The position numbers and the translations under genes are program-made. Shown here piece by piece: positions 27,206 through 37,869 of a stretch of 64,000 nt of DNA. Origin of the DNA: Pseudomonas sp. KU43P. Its GTDB lineage: Bacteria > Pseudomonadota > Gammaproteobacteria > Pseudomonadales > Pseudomonadaceae. The DNA lies in contig NZ_AP019365.1 in the NCBI RefSeq assembly GCF_033095865.1, positions 5,243,501 through 5,307,500 of the forward strand, in the 5' to 3' direction. Below the pieces are notes generated by a model. The model saw only the letters and a program-made list of their open reading frames with translations. It was not told the DNA's origin and did not search any database. Each line of letters begins with the position of its first letter. Position 1 is the stretch's first letter.

Positions 27206-29437
27206 ATGTCGCCCCGCCCGCTGCCTTTCGCCCCCTTTCTGTTGCTGTCCAGTTGCCTGCTGAGCAGCGCCGTGCAAGCCGCTACCGACCAGCCCGCGCC
27301 CATTGAGCTGGAAAGCCAGAACGTTGTGGCTACTGCACTGGAGGAAACCAAGCAGGCGCCGGGCGTTTCCATCATCACCGCCGAAGACATCAAGAAACGC
27401 CCACCGGCCAATGACCTGTCGCAGATCATCCGCACCATGCCCGGCGTCAACCTGACCGGCAACTCCACCAGCGGCCAACGCGGCAACAACCGGCAGATCG
27501 ACATTCGCGGCATGGGCCCGGAGAACACCTTGATCCTGGTCGATGGCAAACCCGTCAGCAGCCGCAGCTCGGTACGCTACGGCTGGCGCGGCGAGCGTGA
27601 CTCGCGCGGTGATACCAACTGGGTACCGGCCGACCAGGTCGAGCGCATCGAAGTCATCCGTGGCCCGGCCGCGGCCCGCTATGGCTCCGGCGCCATGGGC
27701 GGGGTGGTGAACATCATCACCAAGCAGGCCTCTGGCGAAACCCATGGCAACATGACCGTGTACCAGAACTTCCCTCAGCACGGTGATGAAGGTGCCACCA
27801 AGCGTGTGAGCTTCGGCCTCAACGGCCCGCTCACCGACGCCCTCAGCTACCGCGTCTACGGCAACGTCGCCAAGACCGACTCGGATGACTGGGACATCAA
27901 CGCCGGCCACGAATCAGCACGCACCGGCAACCAGGCCGGCACCCTGCCCGCCGGTCGCGAAGGGGTGCGCAACAAGGATGTCAACGGCCTGCTGAGCTGG
28001 CGCCTGACGCCTGAGCAAACCCTTGAATTCGAAGCCGGCTTCAGCCGCCAGGGCAACATCTACACCGGTGATACCCAGAACACCAACTCCAATGCCAACG
28101 TGAAAAACATGCTGGGCAAGGAGACCAACATCCTCTACCGCGAGAACTTTGCCCTCACCCATCGCGGCGACTGGGATTTCGGCAGCACCATGGCCTTCCT
28201 GCAATACGAAAAGACCCGCAACCAGCGCATCAACGAGGGCCTGGCCGGCGGCACCGAAGGTATCTTCAGCAATACCGATTTCTACACCTCGACCCTGCGC
28301 GACCTGACTGCCCACGGCGAGCTGAACCTGCCGCTGCACGCCTGGCGCGACCAGACCCTGACCCTGGGCAGTGAATGGACCCAGCAAAAACTCGACGACC
28401 CCAGCGCCAACACCCAGAGCACCAGTGAAGGCGGTGCCGTCGATGGTCTGACCAGCAGCGGCCGTGACACGCGTTCGCAAGCACAGATCTTCTCGCTGTT
28501 CGCCGAAGACAACATCGAGCTCCTGCCCGGCACCATGCTCACCCCGGCCCTGCGTTTCGACCACCACAGCATCGTCGGCGACAACTGGAGCCCGTCGCTC
28601 AACCTGTCCCACGCGCTGACCGACACCCTCACCCTGAAGGCCGGTATCGCCCGTGCCTACAAGGCGCCTAACCTGTATCAGCTCAATTCCGATTACCTGC
28701 TCTACAGCCGCGGCCAGGGCTGCTACGGGCAAAGCACCAGCTGCTACTTGCAAGGCAACGATAACCTCAAAGCCGAAACCAGCATTAACAAGGAACTGGG
28801 CATTGAGTACCAGCGTGACGGCTGGGTAGCTGGCCTGACGTACTTTCGCAACGACTACAAGAACAAGATCGACTCTGGCCTGAGCCCGATCGGCAGCGCC
28901 AGCGGCGGTACCGGCAGCTATGCCAATGCGGCGATCTACCAGTGGGAGAACATCCCCAAGGCTGTGGTCGAGGGCCTGGAAGGTACCCTGACCATCCCGC
29001 TGACCGAGCAGCTGAAGTGGAGCAACAACCTCACCTACATGCTGCAGTCGAAGAACAAGCAAACCGGGGAGACCCTGTCGGTTACCCCGGCCTACACCCT
29101 CAACTCTATGCTCGACTGGCAGGCCAGCGATGACCTTTCGCTGCAGTTGAGCGTGGCCTGGTACGGCAAGCAGAAGCCGAAGAAGTACGACTACCACGGC
29201 GAGCGTGTCACCGGCTCGTCCAACGACCAGCTGGCGCCTTACGCCTTGGTTGGCGCCAGCGGCACCTATGCCATCAGCAAGAACCTGAGCCTGACCGCCG
29301 GCATCGACAACCTGTTCGACAAGCGTCTGTTCCGGGCCGGCAATGCCCAGGGCGTAAATGGCATCGAAGGTGCCGGCGCGGCCACCTACAACGAACCGGG
29401 CCGTACCTTGTACACCAGCCTGACCGCGTCGTTCTGA
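27206..29437 (+). CDS. pfeA: TonB-dependent ferric-enterobactin-type receptor PfeA
   Basis: A 743-residue outer-membrane receptor. A signal peptide (cleavage near AVQA) is followed by a TonB-box-like ELESQNVVAT, a plug domain (about 45-170: QAPGVSIITAEDI, RTMPGVNLTGNS, DIRGMGPENTLILVDGKPV, IEVIRGPAAARYGSGAMGGVVNIIT) and a 22-stranded barrel ending in the aromatic YTSLTASF. Plug and loop sequence resemble FepA/PfeA. Two adjacent ATG codons are possible; GGAG is 7 bases before the one at 27206. It lies after the pfeRS pair and before the esterase gene. Substrate assignment rests on similarity and gene order. Confidence 0.9.
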   Translation: MSPRPLPFAPFLLLSSCLLSSAVQAATDQPAPIELESQNVVATALEETKQAPGVSIITAEDIKKRPPANDLSQIIRTMPGVNLTGNSTSGQRGNNRQIDIRGMGPENTLILVDGKPVSSRSSVRYGWRGERDSRGDTNWVPADQVERIEVIRGPAAARYGSGAMGGVVNIITKQASGETHGNMTVYQNFPQHGDEGATKRVSFGLNGPLTDALSYRVYGNVAKTDSDDWDINAGHESARTGNQAGTLPAGREGVRNKDVNGLLSWRLTPEQTLEFEAGFSRQGNIYTGDTQNTNSNANVKNMLGKETNILYRENFALTHRGDWDFGSTMAFLQYEKTRNQRINEGLAGGTEGIFSNTDFYTSTLRDLTAHGELNLPLHAWRDQTLTLGSEWTQQKLDDPSANTQSTSEGGAVDGLTSSGRDTRSQAQIFSLFAEDNIELLPGTMLTPALRFDHHSIVGDNWSPSLNLSHALTDTLTLKAGIARAYKAPNLYQLNSDYLLYSRGQGCYGQSTSCYLQGNDNLKAETSINKELGIEYQRDGWVAGLTYFRNDYKNKIDSGLSPIGSASGGTGSYANAAIYQWENIPKAVVEGLEGTLTIPLTEQLKWSNNLTYMLQSKNKQTGETLSVTPAYTLNSMLDWQASDDLSLQLSVAWYGKQKPKKYDYHGERVTGSSNDQLAPYALVGASGTYAISKNLSLTAGIDNLFDKRLFRAGNAQGVNGIEGAGAATYNEPGRTLYTSLTASF

Positions 29438-30349
<912 letters not shown>

Positions 30350-30485
30350 CGCTGCATCCATTGCATCACACTGAAGGGGCGAGAAAAATCTGGCCCCTAC
30401 TCGACCATCAGAAATGGCCCATAGCCATCATCCAGAAATATTGGTAAATTTCACATTCGCCTTCTCTCGCAATCATGGATGAATA

Positions 30486-31547
30486 ATGCGCGACAAATAC
30501 CACTACGATGTCCAGATAAAATTCAGCAACATCAAAAAAGAAGAAAACCTTTTCTCTGGATCCATCGAATACAACGGCGGCGGGTCTTATATGGACCAGT
30601 TGCATATCACAAGCAGCAGCATCTCGATCACCTGCATTCGCGCATCCAAGATAGACTTGGACGGGGCATTCAACAATTACCAAAGCGCGCTGTATGGACA
30701 GATCACAAAATCCATCTTTTTCTACATCTGCCGTAAACAGTCAATTCCGGAAATAGCCTCAATAAAGGTATCAGCCAGTTACCGTAACAAATCAGTAGAC
30801 GAGAAGAGCATTGGCGATGCTGACTTCAAAAGCCACGCCCAGCTTACGTCCAAATTCCTATCCGACTTCGAACCTGATCCGCTCAAGGAAATTCTCGGAG
30901 AGTCGGAAAAAAGCACAGGACTGCTAAAAGCTGTCTCTCACCTGACGCGTTCAAAAACCAAAGCCGATGCCTACGACCGCTTTGATTCTCTGTGGAAGTC
31001 GTTCAACGCCCTCTATCGAGTCATCTCCAAAAAAACCAGTGACCATGAGTGCCAACGGGAAACCCGATCCTTCATCATTGGCCATACCAGCGCTTCTGAA
31101 TCCTCTGTCAAACTCGTAAAAAGCATGACCGGCGCACAATTACGCAACAAGGTTCGCTGGCGACAACTTATTCTCAACGATTACGATACCCCAAAAAAAA
31201 CAGAAGCCTTCAAAGACTTCATACTGAGATATACGGATGCCAGGCTCATGCATGTCTTTAAAGAGACCCTACCGTATCGTAAGGACTACCTCACAAAAGC
31301 TGGATATATCGGCACAGTAACAGCACACATAGACAAACATTTAAAAGCAGACATTCAAGATGATCAGCAGCTCATTGTGGCGCTGTGCATCAAGTACGGA
31401 TATTTTGTAAGAAACAAGTCCGCTCATGGCGAACGACTTGACAGAATCATTGGCCTGAGCAACAAAGAGGTCGCTGAAGTCAAGTGGCTAAGCAACCTCC
31501 TGGAATCTCTGATCATTGACCTCGTAAACGCCAACGACCTTTATTAG
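30486..31547 (+). CDS. Unrecognised protein with C-terminal HEPN-like RNase motif
   Basis: A 353-residue protein in AT-rich DNA: the 60 bases from 30481 contain 22 G+C, far below neighbouring genes, and the codons are unlike theirs (many AAA, ATA, AGA), which suggests acquisition by transfer. The C-terminal third is helical and carries R309-N-K-S-A-H314, the R-x4-H arrangement of HEPN ribonucleases, within YGYFVRNKSAHGERLDRI; this resembles ApeA-like HEPN proteins. The N-terminal half (about 1-130) is beta-rich and not recognised. Many HEPN proteins cut RNA in phage defence or toxin-antitoxin systems, but no antitoxin, nucleotidyltransferase or phage gene is adjacent. ATG at 30486 lacks a strong ribosome site. 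Confidence 0.7.
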   Translation: MRDKYHYDVQIKFSNIKKEENLFSGSIEYNGGGSYMDQLHITSSSISITCIRASKIDLDGAFNNYQSALYGQITKSIFFYICRKQSIPEIASIKVSASYRNKSVDEKSIGDADFKSHAQLTSKFLSDFEPDPLKEILGESEKSTGLLKAVSHLTRSKTKADAYDRFDSLWKSFNALYRVISKKTSDHECQRETRSFIIGHTSASESSVKLVKSMTGAQLRNKVRWRQLILNDYDTPKKTEAFKDFILRYTDARLMHVFKETLPYRKDYLTKAGYIGTVTAHIDKHLKADIQDDQQLIVALCIKYGYFVRNKSAHGERLDRIIGLSNKEVAEVKWLSNLLESLIIDLVNANDLY

Positions 31548-31654
31548 AAGCCGTGCAATTCACGATCGGACATGCCCTCAAGATCAAGCGATACCGCCGA
31601 AGGTCGTAGGCCGGCGGGTTGCCAGCGGGGTGGCACCGTGCGGTATGCTTGGCC

Positions 31655-31789
31655 GGTCTTCAGGGCGGGGTGAAAGTCCCCACCGGCGGTAAATCGAAAG
31701 ATGAGCCCGCGAGCGCCCCGGCCATGCCGGGGGTCAGCAGATCTGGTGCGACTCCAGAGCCGACGGTCATAGTCCGGATGAAAGAAGGC
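31655..31789 (+). ncRNA. FMN riboswitch (RFN element)
   Basis: The conserved RFN pattern is visible in order: CTTCAGGGCGGGGTGAAAGT, CCCCACCGGCGGTAA, GAGCCCGCGAGCG, GTCAGCAGATCTGGTG, ACTCCAGAGCCGACGGTCA, AGTCCGGATGAAAGAAGG. It lies 85 bases upstream of ribB and senses flavin mononucleotide to lower ribB expression. Confidence 0.97.
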
Positions 31790-31794
31790 GTCAG

Positions 31795-31829
31795 GCAGGG
31801 GCCATTCGGGCGCCCCTGCGCGCGCATTT
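31795..31829 (+). terminator. Expression-platform hairpin of the FMN riboswitch
   Basis: GCAGGGGC-CATTCGG-GCGCCCCTGC followed by a GCGCGCATTTT stretch, directly after the aptamer. It probably forms when FMN is bound and stops transcription before ribB; the short T run leaves room for a translation-level mechanism. Confidence 0.65.
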
Positions 31830-31873
31830 TGATCGCCCCGAGACGTTCATCGATCAATCACGAGGAGCGTTTC

Positions 31874-32521
31874 ATGTCCACCCAATACCCGCAATTCCCC
31901 AATGTGTCCGCCGCCATCGCCGCTTTCCAGGCAGGCCGCCCTGTGCTGCTGCTCGACGATGACGACCGCGAGGATGAAGCGGACATCGTTGCTGCCGCAG
32001 AAAACCTCTCGCTGCAGACCATGGCCATGATGATCCGCGACTGCAGCGGCATCGTCTGCCTGTGCCTGGACGAGGCCACCGTCGACGCCTTGCAGCTGGC
32101 GCCCATGGTGCAGAACAACCAGGCCCGGCATGGCACTGGCTTCACCGTCACCATCGAAGCGGCCGAGGGCGTGAGCACTGGCGTGTCTGCCCAGGACCGC
32201 ATCACCACCATCGAGGCCGCGCTGCGTTCGACCGCCGAACAGCGCCACATCGTCAGCCCGGGCCATGTGTTCCCGCTACGCGCGCGCAATGGCGGGGTAC
32301 TGACCCGTCGCGGCCATACCGAAGGCTCGGTGGACCTGGCGCGCCTGGCCGGGCTGCGGCCGGCGGCGGTGCTGTGCGAGCTGATAAACCCGGATGGCAG
32401 CATGGCCCGCGGCGAGCAGGTGGCGGTGTATGCGCGGCAGTACAACCTGCCAGTACTGACCATCGAGGAATTGGCACGCTATCGTGAGGCGATGGTGGCG
32501 CGGGAAGCGGTGCCTGCCTGA
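31874..32521 (+). CDS. ribB: 3,4-dihydroxy-2-butanone-4-phosphate synthase RibB
   Basis: Makes the four-carbon precursor of riboflavin from ribulose-5-phosphate in the cytosol. The 215-residue protein is a stand-alone RibB with the catalytic loop LLLDDDDREDEADIV, a cysteine-containing DCSGIVCLCLD block, GVSTGVSAQDRITTI, SPGHVFPLRARNGGVL and the RRGHTEGSVDLARLAGL close. Start codons farther upstream fall in the riboswitch; the ATG at 31874 has GAGGAG 6 bases before it. A second RibB domain is present in the RibBA at 43456; this copy is the FMN-controlled one. Confidence 0.95.
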   Translation: MSTQYPQFPNVSAAIAAFQAGRPVLLLDDDDREDEADIVAAAENLSLQTMAMMIRDCSGIVCLCLDEATVDALQLAPMVQNNQARHGTGFTVTIEAAEGVSTGVSAQDRITTIEAALRSTAEQRHIVSPGHVFPLRARNGGVLTRRGHTEGSVDLARLAGLRPAAVLCELINPDGSMARGEQVAVYARQYNLPVLTIEELARYREAMVAREAVPA

Positions 32522-32527
32522 TGACTC

Positions 32528-32599
32528 TATCGCCGGCAAGCCGGCTCCCACACTGTCAGCAGCGCTGCTGTACCTGTGGGAGCCGGCTTGCCGGCGATG
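32528..32599. repeat. REP pair between ribB and xseB
   Basis: Inverted arms CTATCGCCGGCAAGCCGGCTCCCACA and TGTGGGAGCCGGCTTGCCGGCGATGA. The spacer has its own small palindrome, CAGCAGCGCTGCTG. Confidence 0.9.
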
Positions 32600-32687
32600 A
32601 GGCCGGAAAATCCACCCCCAAGTTTGCTCCCCCCGCCCCGCTCTGCTAGTGTCGCGCCGTTCTGACCAGCCACAGAGACCCGTCGCC

Positions 32688-32930
32688 ATGGCCCGCAAAA
32701 AAGCCTCCATCGATTTCGAGCAATCCCTCGCCGACCTGCAAGCCCTGGTCGAGCGCCTGGAGAACGGCGAGTTGTCGCTGGAAGACTCGCTGGCCGCCTT
32801 CGAGCAGGGCATTGCCCTGACCCGCGATTGCCAAGGCGCCCTGGCCCAGGCCGAGCAGAAGGTGCAGATCCTTCTGGAGCGCGACGGCGAGCTCGCCGCG
32901 CAGCCCTTCGATGCGGAGCCTGAAGCATGA
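32688..32930 (+). CDS. xseB: Exodeoxyribonuclease VII small subunit XseB
   Basis: The 80-residue small subunit of the single-strand DNA exonuclease, which caps several helices of the XseA large subunit. [36 protein letters not shown] is the family's whole signature. The ATG at 32688 is chosen because the domain begins directly after it, although an in-frame codon exists at 32649. It overlaps ispA by four bases (ATGA), the usual xseB-ispA-dxs order. xseA is not in the window. Confidence 0.96.
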   Translation: MARKKASIDFEQSLADLQALVERLENGELSLEDSLAAFEQGIALTRDCQGALAQAEQKVQILLERDGELAAQPFDAEPEA

Positions 32931-33814
32931 TCAGCGCGTACCAGGCCAGCAGCCAGGCGCGTGTCGACGCGGCCCTCGAACCCCTGTTCATCGCCCCGTC
33001 CAAGGAGCTCGAGCGGCTGTATGCCGCCATGCGCTACAGCGTGATGAACGGTGGCAAGCGAGTGCGCCCACTGCTCGCCTACGCGGCCTGCGAAGCCCTG
33101 GGCGTACCAGCCGAGCAGGCCAATGGCGCCGCCTGCGCGGTAGAGCTGATCCATGCCTATTCGTTGGTGCATGACGACCTGCCGGCCATGGACGACGACG
33201 ACCTGCGCCGCGGCCAACCGACCACCCACAAAGCCTTCGACGAAGCCTGCGCGATCCTCGCCGGTGATGGCCTTCAGAGCCTGGCCTTCAGCGCCCTGCT
33301 CGACCCACGTCTGAGCCCACAAACCGATGCCATCCGCCTGGCCATGGTCCAGGCACTGGCCAAGGCGGCAGGCCCGGCCGGCATGGTCGGCGGCCAGGCT
33401 ATCGACTTGGGTTCAGTGGGGCTGAAGCTGGACCAGCAGGCACTGGAATACATGCATCGGCACAAGACCGGTGCGCTGATCGAGGCCAGCGTGCGCCTCG
33501 GCGCCCTGGCCAGCGGCCGCGCCGAACAACCGCAACTGGATGCCCTGCAGACCTATGCCCAAGCGATCGGCCTGGCGTTCCAGGTGCAGGACGATATCCT
33601 CGACGTGGAAAGCGACACCGCCACCCTCGGCAAGCGCCAGGGTGCTGACGTTGCCCGCGACAAACCGACCTACCCGGCCCTGCTCGGGCTGGAAGCAGCC
33701 AAGGCCTATGCGATCGAACTGCGCGACCAGGCGCTGGTCGCACTGCAAGGGTTTGGTGAAAACGCCGAGCCGCTGCGGGCGTTGGCGCGCTATATCGTCG
33801 AGCGGCGTCATTGA
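32927..33814 (+). CDS. ispA: Farnesyl diphosphate synthase IspA
   Basis: Condenses dimethylallyl and isopentenyl diphosphates into geranyl and farnesyl diphosphate for quinone and undecaprenol synthesis. The 295-residue protein has the first aspartate-rich motif in [17 protein letters not shown], with the spacing of bacterial short-chain enzymes, and the second in [24 protein letters not shown] is the opening block. Translationally coupled to xseB, and followed after a REP pair by dxs, the first enzyme of the same isoprenoid pathway. Confidence 0.96.
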   Translation: MISAYQASSQARVDAALEPLFIAPSKELERLYAAMRYSVMNGGKRVRPLLAYAACEALGVPAEQANGAACAVELIHAYSLVHDDLPAMDDDDLRRGQPTTHKAFDEACAILAGDGLQSLAFSALLDPRLSPQTDAIRLAMVQALAKAAGPAGMVGGQAIDLGSVGLKLDQQALEYMHRHKTGALIEASVRLGALASGRAEQPQLDALQTYAQAIGLAFQVQDDILDVESDTATLGKRQGADVARDKPTYPALLGLEAAKAYAIELRDQALVALQGFGENAEPLRALARYIVERRH

Positions 33815-33832
33815 TTGGGGCCGCTTTGCGGC

Positions 33833-33902
33833 CCATCGCCGGCAAGCCGGTTCCCACAAGGATCTTCGCCGCCAGTGTGGGAGCCGGCTTGCCGGCGATG
33901 GG
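33833..33902. repeat. REP pair between ispA and dxs
   Basis: Inverted arms CCCATCGCCGGCAAGCCGGTTCCCACA and TGTGGGAGCCGGCTTGCCGGCGATGGG enclose an 18-base spacer. The outer GGGGCCGCTTTGCGGCCC and GGGCTGCAAGGCAGCCCC are further palindromic. Confidence 0.9.
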
Positions 33903-33998
33903 CTGCAAGGCAGCCCCATTCCACCCCTGTCTGAATGGGCAGTATTTCCCACAATGGGGTAAACTGCCGCGTCTTAAACATCCATAACGACTCGCCTG

Positions 33999-35894
33999 AT
34001 GCCCACGACGTTTCAAGAGATCCCCCGCGAACGCCCGGTCACGCCGTTGCTCGACCGCGCTGACACGCCTGCCGGCCTGCGCCGGTTGGCCGAAGCCGAC
34101 CTGGAGACCCTGGCCGACGAATTGCGCCAGGAGTTGCTCTATACCGTTGGTCAGACCGGTGGGCATTTCGGCGCCGGCCTGGGCGTCATCGAGCTGACGA
34201 TCGCCCTGCACTACGTCTTCGATACCCCGGACGACCGGTTGGTGTGGGATGTAGGCCATCAGGCGTACCCGCACAAGATCCTCACCGGCCGCCGCAACCG
34301 CATGCTGACCCTGCGCCAGAAGGACGGCATCGCCGCCTTCCCGCGCCGCAGCGAAAGCGAGTACGACACCTTTGGCGTCGGGCACTCCAGCACCTCGATC
34401 AGTGCTGCCTTGGGCATGGCCATCGCCGCCCGCCTGCAGAACAGCGCGCGCAAATCGATCGCAGTGATCGGCGACGGCGCTCTCACCGCCGGCATGGCCT
34501 TCGAGGCGTTGAACCACGCCCAGGAAGTGGACGCCAACATGCTGGTGATCCTCAACGACAACGACATGTCGATTTCGCGCAACGTCGGCGGCCTGTCCAA
34601 TTACCTGGCCAAGATCCTCTCCAGCCGCACCTACTCGAGCATGCGCGAAGGCAGCAAGAAAGTGCTGTCGCGCCTGCCAGGTGCGTGGGAGATCGCCCGC
34701 CGCACCGAGGAATACGCCAAGGGCATGCTGGCCCCCGGCACCCTGTTCGAAGAGTTGGGCTGGAACTACATCGGCCCGATCGACGGCCACGACCTGCCGA
34801 CCATGATCGCCACCCTGCGCAACATGCGTGACCTCAAGGGCCCGCAGTTCCTGCACGTGGTGACCAAGAAGGGCAAGGGCTTCGCCCCGGCCGAGATCGA
34901 CCCGATCGGCTACCACGCCATCACCAAGCTCGAGCCTGCCGACAAGCCTGCCGCACCGAAGAAGCCCAGCGGGCCGAAGTACTCTTCGGTGTTCGGCCAG
35001 TGGCTGTGCGACATGGCTGCCGCCGACAATCGCCTGGTGGGCATCACTCCAGCCATGAAAGAAGGCTCCGACCTGGTCGCCTTCAGCGAACGCTACCCGC
35101 AGCGCTACTTCGACGTGGCGATTGCCGAGCAGCACGCCGTCACCCTCGCCGCGGGGATGGCGTGCGAAGGCAGCAAGCCGGTGGTGGCGATCTACTCGAC
35201 CTTCCTGCAGCGCGCCTACGACCAGCTGATCCACGACGTGGCGGTGCAGAACCTCGACGTGCTGTTCGCCATCGACCGTGCCGGCCTGGTTGGCGAAGAC
35301 GGCCCGACCCACGCTGGCAGCTACGACCTGTCGTACCTGCGTTGCATCCCCGGCATGCTGGTGATGACGCCGAGCGACGAGAACGAACTGCGCAAGATGC
35401 TCAGCACCGGCCACCTGTACAACGGCCCGGCGGCCGTGCGCTACCCGCGTGGCACCGGCCCCAATGCGCCGATCAGCGGCGACCTGGAACCGCTGGAAAT
35501 CGGCAAGGGCGTGGTTCGTCGCCAGGGCGAGAAAGTGGCCCTGCTGGTGTTTGGCGTGCAATTGGCCGAGGCCCTTCAAGTGGCCGAGCAGATCAACGCC
35601 ACGGTGGTCGACATGCGCTTCGTCAAGCCACTGGACGAGGCGCTGGTGCTGGAACTGGCCGGCAGCCATGAGCTGCTGGTGACCATTGAAGAGAACGCCA
35701 TCATGGGCGGTGCCGGCGCTGCCGTGGGTGAGTTCCTGGCCAGCCAGGCCGTGGTCAAGCCACTGCTGCACCTGGGGCTGCCGGATGTTTATGTCGAGCA
35801 TGCCAAGCCAGCGCAGATGCTGGCCGAGTGCGGGCTGGATGCGGCCGGGATCGAGGCTTCGGTGAAAGCCCGGATGAACAAGCTGGGCCTGTAG
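33999..35894 (+). CDS. dxs: 1-deoxy-D-xylulose-5-phosphate synthase Dxs
   Basis: Thiamine-diphosphate enzyme joining pyruvate and glyceraldehyde-3-phosphate, the entry step of the MEP isoprenoid pathway. The 631-residue length is normal. Blocks seen: [39 protein letters not shown], the ThDP motif [18 protein letters not shown]...LNDNDMSIS, and the transketolase pyrimidine domain [17 protein letters not shown]. The ATG at 33999 follows 97 bases of spacer holding the 3' end of a REP region. Works with IspA upstream; needs thiamine, for which thiL is also in the window. Confidence 0.97.
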   Translation: MPTTFQEIPRERPVTPLLDRADTPAGLRRLAEADLETLADELRQELLYTVGQTGGHFGAGLGVIELTIALHYVFDTPDDRLVWDVGHQAYPHKILTGRRNRMLTLRQKDGIAAFPRRSESEYDTFGVGHSSTSISAALGMAIAARLQNSARKSIAVIGDGALTAGMAFEALNHAQEVDANMLVILNDNDMSISRNVGGLSNYLAKILSSRTYSSMREGSKKVLSRLPGAWEIARRTEEYAKGMLAPGTLFEELGWNYIGPIDGHDLPTMIATLRNMRDLKGPQFLHVVTKKGKGFAPAEIDPIGYHAITKLEPADKPAAPKKPSGPKYSSVFGQWLCDMAAADNRLVGITPAMKEGSDLVAFSERYPQRYFDVAIAEQHAVTLAAGMACEGSKPVVAIYSTFLQRAYDQLIHDVAVQNLDVLFAIDRAGLVGEDGPTHAGSYDLSYLRCIPGMLVMTPSDENELRKMLSTGHLYNGPAAVRYPRGTGPNAPISGDLEPLEIGKGVVRRQGEKVALLVFGVQLAEALQVAEQINATVVDMRFVKPLDEALVLELAGSHELLVTIEENAIMGGAGAAVGEFLASQAVVKPLLHLGLPDVYVEHAKPAQMLAECGLDAAGIEASVKARMNKLGL

Positions 35895-35982
35895 GCCCTA
35901 TCGCCGGCAAGCCGGCTCCCACAGATACCCCACTGGTCTCAAGGGCAGTGGCGTACCTGTGGGAGCCGGCTTGCCGGCGATT
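35895..35982. repeat. REP pair filling the dxs-btuB spacer
   Basis: Inverted arms CCTATCGCCGGCAAGCCGGCTCCCACAG and CCTGTGGGAGCCGGCTTGCCGGCGATTG. The left arm starts at the dxs stop codon and the right arm ends 16 bases before the btuB ATG, so almost the whole intergenic region is REP. Confidence 0.92.
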
Positions 35983-35997
35983 GCTTTGGATGCCTTG

Positions 35998-37869
35998 ATG
36001 AAGATCTCGACCTTTACCACCCTGCTTTGCCTTCCCATCCCCCTGCTGGCCGCCGAACGCGACGACGCGCTGAAGCTCCCCGACGTCCTGATCAGCGCCA
36101 ACCGCCAGGTCGAGTCGCGCACCGCCACCAGCGCCGCCAACACCGTCTTCACCCGCAGCGACATCGACCGCCTGCAGCCCACCAGCATCACCGACCTGCT
36201 TGCCCGAGTGCCTGGCGTGCAAGTCGCCCCTACCGGCGGCCGAGGCAGCCTGCCGGGTATCTTCATCCGCGGTACCAAGGCCGCCCAGAGCCTGGTGCTG
36301 GTGGACGGTGTGCGCATCGCCAACGCCACCTCCGGCGATAGCGGCCTGCAGTTTCTCGACGTTGACCAGATCGAGCGGGTCGAAGTACTGCGTGGCTCGC
36401 GCTCGGCCATCTATGGCAGCGATGCCATCGGTGGGGTCATCCAGATCTTCACCCGCCGTGGCGATGGCCAGGGCCTGCAGCCGCGCCTGCGCCTGGCTGC
36501 GGGCAGCGACCAGACGTTCCAGCGCAGCCTGGGGCTTTCGGGCGGTAACGGCGAGACCCGCTTCAACCTCGGTGCAAGCCTCGATGAAACGGCGGGAATC
36601 GACTCGACTGGGCCGTCATTCGCCAGCGACGGCGACCATGACGCCTACCGCAACAAGTCGTTGAACCTGAGCCTGAGCCATACCTTTGGCGAACGCTTCG
36701 AAGCGGGGCTGAATCTGCTCGACAGCCGTGGCCGCAGCGAATACGACAACCCATTCGGGCGCTTCGACCTCGACACGTTCGAAAGCGTGGGGCAAAAGCC
36801 CTACACCGATTTTGCCGTCAGCAGCCTCGGCACCTATTTCGATGCCCAGATCAACGACCTGTGGCATTCGCGACTGGAACTGGGCCACAGCGAAAACCGC
36901 GATGACAAACGCGACAAGCTGAGCGACGAGCGTTTCGTCTTCAACACCTACCGCGACCAGGTCACCTGGCAAAACGACCTGGCCCTTGCCGAACAGCACA
37001 ATTTGCTGATCGGCGGCGACTGGTACGAAGACCGCGTGCACGGCAGCACCGACTTCACCGAGGACAGCCGCTGGAACCGCGCTGCGTTCATCCAGCACCG
37101 CTTCAGTGGCGAACTGTTCTCCACCGAAGTGGGCGTTCGCCGCGATCAGAACCAGCAGTTTGGCGGCCAGACCACCTGGAGCGGTAGCCTCACGGTGCCG
37201 CTGAACGCCCGGAATGATGTACTGCTGTCCTACAGCGAAGGTTTTCGCGCGCCCACCTTCAATGACCTGTACTACCCGCAGTACAGCAACGCGGAACTCA
37301 AGCCTGAGCGGTCGAAAAGCTACGAACTGCAGTGGCGCAGCCAGCTCACCACTGACAGCCGCCTGGAGACGTCGCTGTACCGCACCGACCTGCGCGACGC
37401 GATCATCTTTGGTGAAGGCTCGATCCCCCGCAACGTCGCCTCGGCACGCATCAATGGCCTGGAAGTGGCACTGGATCAGCAGTGGGGCGAATGGCGCAGC
37501 CAACTTGGCCTGGCCTTGATCGACCCGCGCGACCGTGACAGCGGCCATACCCTGGCCCGCCGCGCCCGGCGCACCCTGAGCCTGGACCTGGACCGTCAGT
37601 TCGAACGCTTCGCTATCGGCGGCAGTTGGCAAGCCGTCAGCGCCAGCTACGACGATGAAGCCAATCGCAACCGCCTCGGCGGCTATGGCCTGTTCGGTCT
37701 GCGCGGCAGCTGGGCAGCGACGAATGAGCTGAAGCTGGAGGTGAAACTGGATAACGTGCTGGATAAAGACTACAGCAGAGCGCTGTACAGCTACGACGGC
37801 AACGACTATGGCTACCGCGAAGAAGGCCGCACGGCCCTGTTCAGCGTCACCTGGACGCCGGCGCTCTAG
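35998..37869 (+). CDS. btuB: TonB-dependent vitamin B12 receptor BtuB
   Basis: A 623-residue outer-membrane receptor with a signal peptide (cleavage near LLAAE), TonB-box-like LPDVLISANR, a plug (about 35-145: FTRSDIDRLQPTSITDLLARVPGV, GIFIRGTKAAQSLVLVDGVRI, IERVEVLRGSRSAIYGSDAIGGVIQIF) and a barrel ending with FSVTWTPAL. Plug sequence resembles BtuB, and the convergent btuF-like gene supports cobalamin as substrate. Upstream in-frame codons would translate the REP element (VGAGLPAIA...), so the ATG at 35998 is chosen. No cobalamin riboswitch fits in the 103-base spacer. Its last 23 bases overlap the 3' end of btuF on the other strand. Confidence 0.88.
   Translation: MKISTFTTLLCLPIPLLAAERDDALKLPDVLISANRQVESRTATSAANTVFTRSDIDRLQPTSITDLLARVPGVQVAPTGGRGSLPGIFIRGTKAAQSLVLVDGVRIANATSGDSGLQFLDVDQIERVEVLRGSRSAIYGSDAIGGVIQIFTRRGDGQGLQPRLRLAAGSDQTFQRSLGLSGGNGETRFNLGASLDETAGIDSTGPSFASDGDHDAYRNKSLNLSLSHTFGERFEAGLNLLDSRGRSEYDNPFGRFDLDTFESVGQKPYTDFAVSSLGTYFDAQINDLWHSRLELGHSENRDDKRDKLSDERFVFNTYRDQVTWQNDLALAEQHNLLIGGDWYEDRVHGSTDFTEDSRWNRAAFIQHRFSGELFSTEVGVRRDQNQQFGGQTTWSGSLTVPLNARNDVLLSYSEGFRAPTFNDLYYPQYSNAELKPERSKSYELQWRSQLTTDSRLETSLYRTDLRDAIIFGEGSIPRNVASARINGLEVALDQQWGEWRSQLGLALIDPRDRDSGHTLARRARRTLSLDLDRQFERFAIGGSWQAVSASYDDEANRNRLGGYGLFGLRGSWAATNELKLEVKLDNVLDKDYSRALYSYDGNDYGYREEGRTALFSVTWTPAL

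Noticed and set aside
30479..30736. Short overlapping open frame before the HEPN-like gene (85 codons)
   Set aside because: It overlaps the longer 353-codon frame for almost its whole length and has no ribosome site or recognisable sequence.
33399..35801. An 800-codon minus-strand open frame
   Set aside because: It is antisense to dxs and part of ispA, whose products are unmistakable; long antisense frames are expected in GC-rich DNA.
35895..35997. Cobalamin riboswitch upstream of btuB
   Set aside because: The spacer is too short and is filled by a REP pair; no B12-box sequence was seen.
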